Part shown: in pieces, positions 6,476 through 11,696 of the stretch
Position numbering within the stretch: the first letter of the stretch is position 1
Layout: every line of letters starts with the position of its first letter
From: Davidsoniella eucalypti
Taxonomy: Eukaryota > Ascomycota > Sordariomycetes > Microascales > Ceratocystidaceae
NCBI GenBank assembly: GCA_004009845.1
Contig: RMBW01000344.1
Location: 1-11,696, forward strand
DNA: 11,696 nt
Direction: 5' to 3'
The notes under the pieces: model-generated
Databases searched by the model: none
What the model saw: the letters and a program-made list of their open reading frames with translations, nothing else
Told to the model about the DNA's origin: nothing
Made by a program: the position numbers and the translations under genes

Positions 6476-7743
6476 ATGGAATTGGGAACGGAGTTCCCAC
6501 AGACGGAGCCGTCCACCGGCCAGTACACAGCGAACGCCGGCAACACGTCTTCGCCATTGGTCGAGCCAGATCCGTTCGAAATCGGTGCTCATGCTGTTGG
6601 GAACCAGGAACACGTCGATCTGATGCAGCTGAGCCAAGGCAACCCCATGGGCCTTGATCCGCGCATCACCTACCAGGCTAACAACGGCCTGATGGGCATT
6701 AACCAGCTTCAGAACACACCACGAAGCATGGGGAGCTTCCCAGCCCCCATTGGCATTGATGAAAGTATCTCGATCCAGCAGCAGCAGCAGCAGCAGCAGT
6801 CGATGCAGCGCTCCCACTCACAACAGTGGACAGGGGCCACTGCCAACCCGAATGACATAACTCCCGTTTCACTGCCCACCAGCTTCTCGCAGGGCTTCTC
6901 CACGGATCCCAATCATCCTAACTGGGCCGACTTCCAATTAGGCATGTCCTTCGACGACTTTGGCGCTGGGCACGTGTCGCCGGGTCAGCAGGGAATCTCG
7001 CCCTCGCAGCTAATGGTCCCTCCCGTTAATGCCGATCCTAACATGGTTATGCACATGAATGGTGCGATGGTGTCGGATCCTTACTACGCCGTGACATCTG
7101 GCACTCCTACCATGAACAACTTCGCTCTTGCACAGCCGGCTACTGTTCAAGCCGATGGTCTTGAGAGCCCCAGGCGCCGTCATCAGCCACGCGCCAACTC
7201 TAGCGGTATGCGCAGGATGCGCAGCAACATCGATCTCAACGACGCGGCTCGTCGGGGCAGTGGCCGTCATCAGCGTAGCGTCAGCCCGGGCCAACATGCT
7301 GGCCTTAGTATGAGCCATTCACGTAGTGGATCTGCTCAGGCCCGTCACGTACGGCCATCCGCAGAGCCAGTGGCGGTACTCGTCCAGGGACACGTCGTGG
7401 GTCTAGTACTGTTCTCAGCTCGACAGCTCAGGACAGCGTTATCGATGCTGCTCAGGCTAGCGATTCTGGGTCTTCACAGGAGGTTACGTTCCTCAACTTC
7501 ACGTCTCAAGATGCAAATGTTATCATGGCTGGAGTTGCCCCTAGTGGTAGCCGCAAAACCAAAGAGCGTAGAGACCGTGAGGCCGAAGAAGAAAAGCGCC
7601 GCACCCGGAAGGAATTTGCCGACTTCATACGCCTTAACGGTAACAACGTTCAGAACGGGGAGCTGCCGATCCAAACCAATCCCTCGGTTGACGGCGTGCT
7701 CAATACTGAAGAGCTCGTCCAGAGCCTAGCGGCTCTGAACTGA
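6476..7743 (+). CDS. Gln/Asn/Ser-rich regulator-like protein, one frameshift
   Basis: About 422 aa when read across one break. The ATG context is caagATGG with A at -3. Residues 1-293 come from 6476-7354; the frame then shifts by one base and resumes at 7354 to the TGA at 7741-7743. Restoring one G in the GG at 7353-7354 would link the two. Seen in order: an acidic, Gln/Asn-rich N-terminus; polyQ of eight CAG codons (residues 101-108); an aromatic/acidic motif NWADFQLGMSFDDFG (149-163) of the kind found in activation domains; an Arg/Ser-rich middle (RRRHQPR, GMRRMRS, about 232-287); and a C-terminal module with VTFLNFTSQD, GVAPSGSRKTK, then a highly charged helix (ERRDREAEEEKRR). I see no zinc finger, bZIP or other named DNA-binding domain. 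The C-terminal module looks conserved, but I cannot name the family. A transcription regulator is the likeliest role (inference). Confidence 0.65.
6776..6799 (+). repeat. CAG x8 microsatellite encoding polyglutamine
   Basis: Eight uninterrupted CAG codons encode eight Gln in the Gln-rich protein. A pure trinucleotide run is prone to length change by slippage, so its length may vary between strains. Confidence 0.9.
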
Positions 7744-8370
7744 ATTACAAAGCCACGCTGTGATGCCCTGGATGGTCCGGTTTTTACTAATAATTACTCT
7801 TAATGTGCTGGGTTGTCTTTTCTTGCTTTTATTTTTGCTCTCTTTACATCTTTCACTTCTACATTCGTTCTTTCATCTTTTCTTATATGTTTCTGTATCA
7901 TTATTGCACAGGTTGGTTTTTGTTTTTGTATTCACTCCCTGCTAAACAAATCACCTCTGCTATTATTACCCTTCTTTTGTATTCTTCATTATCATATCTT
8001 TGTTTCTGCTGTCAACCGGTGACACATGGAAACTTCTCCATCCCAGTAAAACTCATTATCTGTTCATTCTGTTCTTTGTTTTCTTTAATCTTATTTTCCC
8101 GTTCACTACTTTGGTGGATTCTTTATCCTTCTCTTTTTTGGTAGTTTTGGAATCGGCGTTGCAACTTGCTTGGGCTTTGAACAGATTTATCGACAGTTGG
8201 TGTCACAGCTTCTGTCGTTATATCTTAAAATTACGGGAAACCGTATTAGAATAGGAAGAATAATAGCGCTTGGGTCGTTTGACTCAGGACGTCCCATCCC
8301 CTTCCTTCCGTTGTTTCTTTTCCAGGAGATACAGCAAATTGACGGATCTAGCTAGTATCATTACTAGAGT
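7744..8370 (+). other. T-rich 3' flank of the Gln-rich gene
   Basis: After the stop at 7743 the plus strand becomes very T/C-rich to about 8150, as expected for a fungal 3' UTR and terminator region. Open frames here consist of Phe, Leu and Ser from pyrimidine runs and are not credible genes. No perfect AATAAA is obvious near the stop; the poly(A) site cannot be placed. At 8352-8367 CTAGTA and TACTAG form a perfect 6-bp stem with a 4-base loop, close to where base composition changes. Confidence 0.45.
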
Positions 8371-9357
8371 CAGTTTACAATACATTCATTATACAATTCT
8401 ATGACTTGAAAAAACCAAGAACAAATGTGTGAATTTTTGCTTGAACTTTGCACTGGAATGTCGAAAAAGATTTAGAAGGGCATCCGACGACCAAATCCGG
8501 ATTGTCATAAAGTTTGTGAAACATTAGATATTAATAGGCAGATCACCAACTTTTCACTTGAAATGCGGCAATGTTCATTATACAAATCCTCAGAATACTT
8601 CTATTATCAAGAAATAGGTGAAAGAGAATATGAGATAACTATTCAATGATACTAAAATGAAAAGAAAAACATTGTGCAATACCTTGGTTGTTCGAGAACT
8701 ATGGACCAAAAAGCTGAAAAATCCAGGTAGGAACAAAATATTAAAAAGAGGAACAATTGATTTAGAAAAACAAAAATCAAACGTAATTATGTTTCTTTTT
8801 TTAGCTCGATACTTAAAGTAATTGTTTAAAAAAGAAAATAGAAAATAAAAAATAAAAAATAAAATAAAAGAGCCGCAATTTGAAATAAGCGGGAGGGAGG
8901 TGAATTTCCAAAAGCATCATTAACTAAAGAAAAAATCCACACCTAGATTCTTGATGTCAAGATGTCAGATTTTTCTTTATTATAGTTTTCAAAAAAAAAA
9001 AACGGAATAGGTTTAGTTCAACTCTATAGAATTCAATAAAGAAGAATTGAGAACCATAAAAATGAGAAAACAGCCGCTTTTGGTATCTTGTTTGCTTGTA
9101 CACGTATAATATTGATATCAAAGCCATACAATATTATATATATTGTTGGAACTAGAGCTTTCATGTAACATTGTGAATATTGAATCTTGCTAGTCGAAGC
9201 TTGTATTTCTATCGTGACAAATAAAAGACCAATAAGGCAAATAGCGTATGTAGAGGGATATTTAGCTATGGTTTTCATGAATTAATCGAGTTGCGTCTAT
9301 CTTCATTGCTCGAAATCCCCCCAGCTTATCATCGTTCTCATCCTTTTCGTAGCTTCG
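8371..9357. other. AT-rich spacer between convergent genes
   Basis: Composition falls clearly in G+C compared with the flanking genes. It includes an A-rich microsatellite of AAAAAT-type units at about 8831-8870, a run of twelve A at 8991-9002, and a 12-bp direct repeat TTCATTATACAA at 8385-8396 and 8574-8585. The only longer open frame (minus, 9033-9278) is hydrophobic and AT-driven and has no family motif. It probably serves as the shared 3' region of the Gln-rich gene and GCP3. I see no mitochondrial gene or transposase in it. Confidence 0.5.
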
Positions 9358-11696
9358 TCACCTCGGTCCAGTCGTAGCTGCTGCCTGAGCACTTCCACCT
9401 GCATTTCCTCCAGCAGCAACTTCTTTTGCTGCCTGTGCACTACTCTTTGACCGTCTTTTGACGGGCTGATAGAAGTCGTTAAAGTTCATGGCAACGCCCA
9501 AGAACCGCATATCTATATCAGGCTGGTAAGCCAAGTCACCGAGAAGAATCTGTAGTCTACTCTTGAAGTATAGTCCGAGATGACGAAGACGATCTTGTAG
9601 TACTGGGAACTCTGAGGCTACCCCAGCAGCAGCGGCAGCCGCTGCTTCTGCTGCATCGTCTGGGTCTAGTGTGCCGGCACCGGCTCGGGCTGCGGCCGCT
9701 GCCGCCGTTGCTGAACGCACGTCGTTTTCTTGCCGCCGGGAGAAATCAGAGACGCTCCAACTGTAGAGCCCGTCGACGGAGTCACGGAACGTCAGCATTC
9801 CCTTGAGGATGTCGTTGAGCTGCGCGGTATACGTGGTACGGTCTCCACCTCCATCGGCAGCAGCTGTTGCTGTAGCCGCTGGATCGTTGGGGTACTTGCT
9901 TCGGTGAGCGCCGAGCAGACCCTTGTGTGTGATGTCGTTGAGATACTGCGTGTGTGCGTTGATCAGATCGTCCAGGGTGGCTCCTTCGCGGTGAATCTTA
10001 CGCTGCAGCTCATCCCAAGAGGACTCAATGACTTCAAATAGGAAGTAGTACTGTAGCTGGCCGACAAAATGCACCATCTCGGCCAGGATTCCCTGCGTTG
10101 ATTTCCATACTTGCATGACACCGGGATCCGGGTTTTGAAGCACACCGCGGGCACCAGTCATACACTTGCGCCAGGTTGTGGCCAGGGCAAATTCTACGCG
10201 CTTGATTCGCCACAGCAAGTTGAATACTTTGAGGTATTGGCGTAGGCCCCATTCTGTCACTACAACGTCGACCGGCGCATCGATCTTGTAGTCTAGTGTG
10301 AAGCAGTCCCAGCCGATATCACCATGGAAGCGTTGAAGCATATGGGCGTCTAGACGTCGAAGCACCTCTGGATTGTCGTATTGCGCATTGGATCCCTTAA
10401 TCGCATGGTCGAGCTGTGCTGTGACTGTGTGGCGATAAAGGATGTTTGCTGGTCGGTCTAAATTTGGGGCTAGTGATTCCATGAGCAATGTTGTGAAGTC
10501 GCCCTGGCCTAGCAACATGTAGTCCTTGAGTGCTTGTAAATGCATGAATATCTTGAACTTGTTGTCCATGAGGTCTATCAGCTGTTTCATAGTCGTCTTG
10601 TACGCTCGTCAATCCACGCCTCTAGTTTGGCCGTTTCGCCATATCGTAGCTCTCGAGACGCTGCTTTGGAGTAGGCTTCAATCCATTGCGAGTCTCCACA
10701 GCTATGGCGAATAAAGTTTAGCGACTTGCCAATAAGGAACATCTTCTCAGCAAATGGGTGTGTGATGATGCTGGGAATCATGCCCTCGACCATTTCATAT
10801 TTGGTCTCCCAGATACTCGTACCACCAGACTTGTTCCGGTCTGCGGCTGCAGGTCGCGCTGTCTGTTCCTTCACGAAAAAACTCCAAGTACGGGTCCGAG
10901 AGCTCACCATCATATATCCAATGTCGAAGTATGTCATAAAACGGCTTGGTGAAGTTGACGAGCAGTCTCTCCGCAAATGCCGCAACTATTGGGTCGCCAT
11001 GGGCTGACGAGAAGTTGTGTATCAGTGTGATGAGCTCGCCACCATGTTTCGTGACAGATTCTTCGGCAATGACACTGAGCAATCTCAGTCCCATAGTAGC
11101 CTCTCTCGTCCACACTACACATCGTTTCAACGTTACTCCAGCTTTTCCGATGCCCCCACGGGGCCGCAGTATCATCTAGAGATGACAGAGCTTTACGGAT
11201 CTGGCCCTCAAGAGTAGCAATGAGACTCAAATATGACTGAAGCTCGGTTGCTATTGCAGCACGCAAGCTTTGTTGAAGAAGCCCTGGCGCCGGCGTGTTA
11301 ACGAACGTGTCTAATCGGCGATATAACAAGAGGGCTCAGCAAGTGTATTGAGAAGAGAAATGAGTGGAGGCGGAAGTGTTGGTGGGATCTTTAAGATATT
11401 TTCTTCTGTGATGGGCTGTGCTACTGAGGGTACGCCCTGCAAGGTAAATGGGAGGTCTCGCAATATAGTGACTTCACTAGGAGTGATTTCCGCATAGTTG
11501 TCAGCTAGCAGTAATGACTTGAGAGCGACATCCCGCCTCGGCGTTTCTAGTTCGACTGAGGTCTTCTGTGCCGCCTCAGCGGCGCGTTTAGCTGCCTCAC
11601 GTTGTGCCGACTTCTTAGCAGCCTGAGCTTGCGCTAGTTGAGCTTCCTTGACAGCTACGTATGCCGCCTGAGCCTCAGCTTGAGCCTGTGCCTCTT
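9358..11696 (-). CDS. Gamma-tubulin complex component 3 (GCP3, Spc98/Alp6 family), 5'-partial, four frameshifts
   Basis: GCP3 is a core subunit of the gamma-tubulin small complex, which nucleates microtubules at spindle pole bodies. About 780 residues are present; the N-terminus lies beyond 11696 and the TGA is at 9358-9360. In order: an Ala/Gln/Glu/Lys-rich, helical N-terminal stretch (11540-11694); the start of the N-terminal GCP domain with ILRDLPFTLQGV (about 11430-11470), LPPPLISLLNTLAE, then LLYRRL; the core block WIYDGELSDPYLEFF (about 10880-10920) and LIGKSLNFIRHSCGD; then the C-terminal gamma-tubulin-binding domain with YMLLGQGDF, GDIGWDCFTLDYKIDAP, VFNLLWRIKRVEF and AEMVHFVGQLQYY, ending MNFNDFY. 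The LDY-DAP pattern and LLWR-KRVE favour GCP3 over GCP2. Ala-rich inserts lie at 9620-9720 and 9840-9890. The frame breaks by one base at about 11332-11334, 11153-11163, 10876-10881 and 10603-10605; conserved motifs continue across each. No introns explain these. Confidence 0.93.
9620..9720 (-). repeat. Ala-codon low-complexity insert in GCP3
   Basis: The minus strand encodes two alanine runs (TAAAAAARAGAG and EAAAAAAAGV) separated by an acidic LDPDD. They lie between conserved blocks of the C-terminal GCP domain, where family members commonly carry a variable loop. The repeat is GC-rich (GCx codons), unlike the AT-rich DNA just downstream. Confidence 0.75.

Noticed and set aside
6287..6912. 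Minus-strand open frames opposite the Gln-rich gene
   Set aside because: Shadows of the real plus-strand frame; the Leu and Cys runs are the reverse of the CAG repeat.
7760..8355. Several Phe/Leu-rich open frames
   Set aside because: T-rich 3' flank read in all three frames; low-complexity artefacts.
9033..9278. 81-codon hydrophobic open frame, minus strand, as a small membrane protein
   Set aside because: Lies in AT-rich spacer; Ile/Lys/Tyr bias matches base composition and no conserved feature is visible.
8371..9300. Nuclear copy of mitochondrial DNA
   Set aside because: AT-rich, but no recognisable mitochondrial gene, tRNA or GC-cluster motif was found.
10570..10620. Short intron in GCP3 instead of a frameshift
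   Set aside because: The only GT-AG pair is about 22 bases apart and would remove residues that match the conserved family pattern (YKTTMKQL).

Overview
The window is nuclear DNA of an ascomycete fungus, most likely a filamentous one (Pezizomycotina). Evidence: a minus-strand rDNA fragment (ITS1, 5.8S, ITS2, 5' part of 28S) carries the conserved fungal ITS4 and LR5 primer sites and a Pezizomycotina-type 28S core; the only intron I can place is short with a GTATGT donor; the promoter of the first gene is pyrimidine-rich; and a gamma-tubulin complex protein 3 (GCP3; Spc98/Alp6 family) gene is present. No bacterial operon, CRISPR array, viral gene or recognisable transposase was seen.

Layout. 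1-1025: no convincing gene, but clusters of inverted repeats. 1026-1175 (minus): a lysine-rich C-terminal tail of an unidentified protein, joined directly to a broken 28S gene. 1173-2735 (minus): rDNA fragment running from inside ITS1 through 5.8S and ITS2 to about the first 1.1 kb of 28S; the 18S is absent and the 28S stops abruptly. 2736-4400: gene-poor DNA with several perfect hairpins. 4430-6063 (plus): pyrimidine-rich promoter, then a two-exon gene for a Ser/Ala/Gly-rich, probably disordered protein. 6064-7743 (plus): promoter or leader and a Gln/Asn/Ser-rich, regulator-like protein with a polyQ tract and a basic C-terminal module; its frame is broken once. 7744-8370: T-rich 3' flank. 8371-9357: AT-rich spacer. 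9358-11696 (minus): GCP3, lacking its N-terminus at the window edge and interrupted by four single-base frameshifts.

The two plus-strand genes are tandem and might instead be exons of one gene: a branch-point/acceptor pair at 6426-6439 keeps the frame with the donor at 5699. They converge on GCP3 across the AT-rich spacer. I see no evidence that the genes form one pathway. GCP3 is a housekeeping microtubule-nucleation protein.

The main caution is sequence quality. GCP3 has four one-base indels, most in or next to short homopolymers. The Gln-rich gene has one, and the 5.8S and 28S each lack bases that are invariant in fungi as I know them. Uncorrected sequencing error would explain all of these, and the rDNA/coding-tail junction could be a chimeric assembly. 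The alternative, a decaying or rearranged locus with a dispersed rDNA pseudocopy, would be more interesting but cannot be separated from error by reading alone. I did not find a convincing new biological system.
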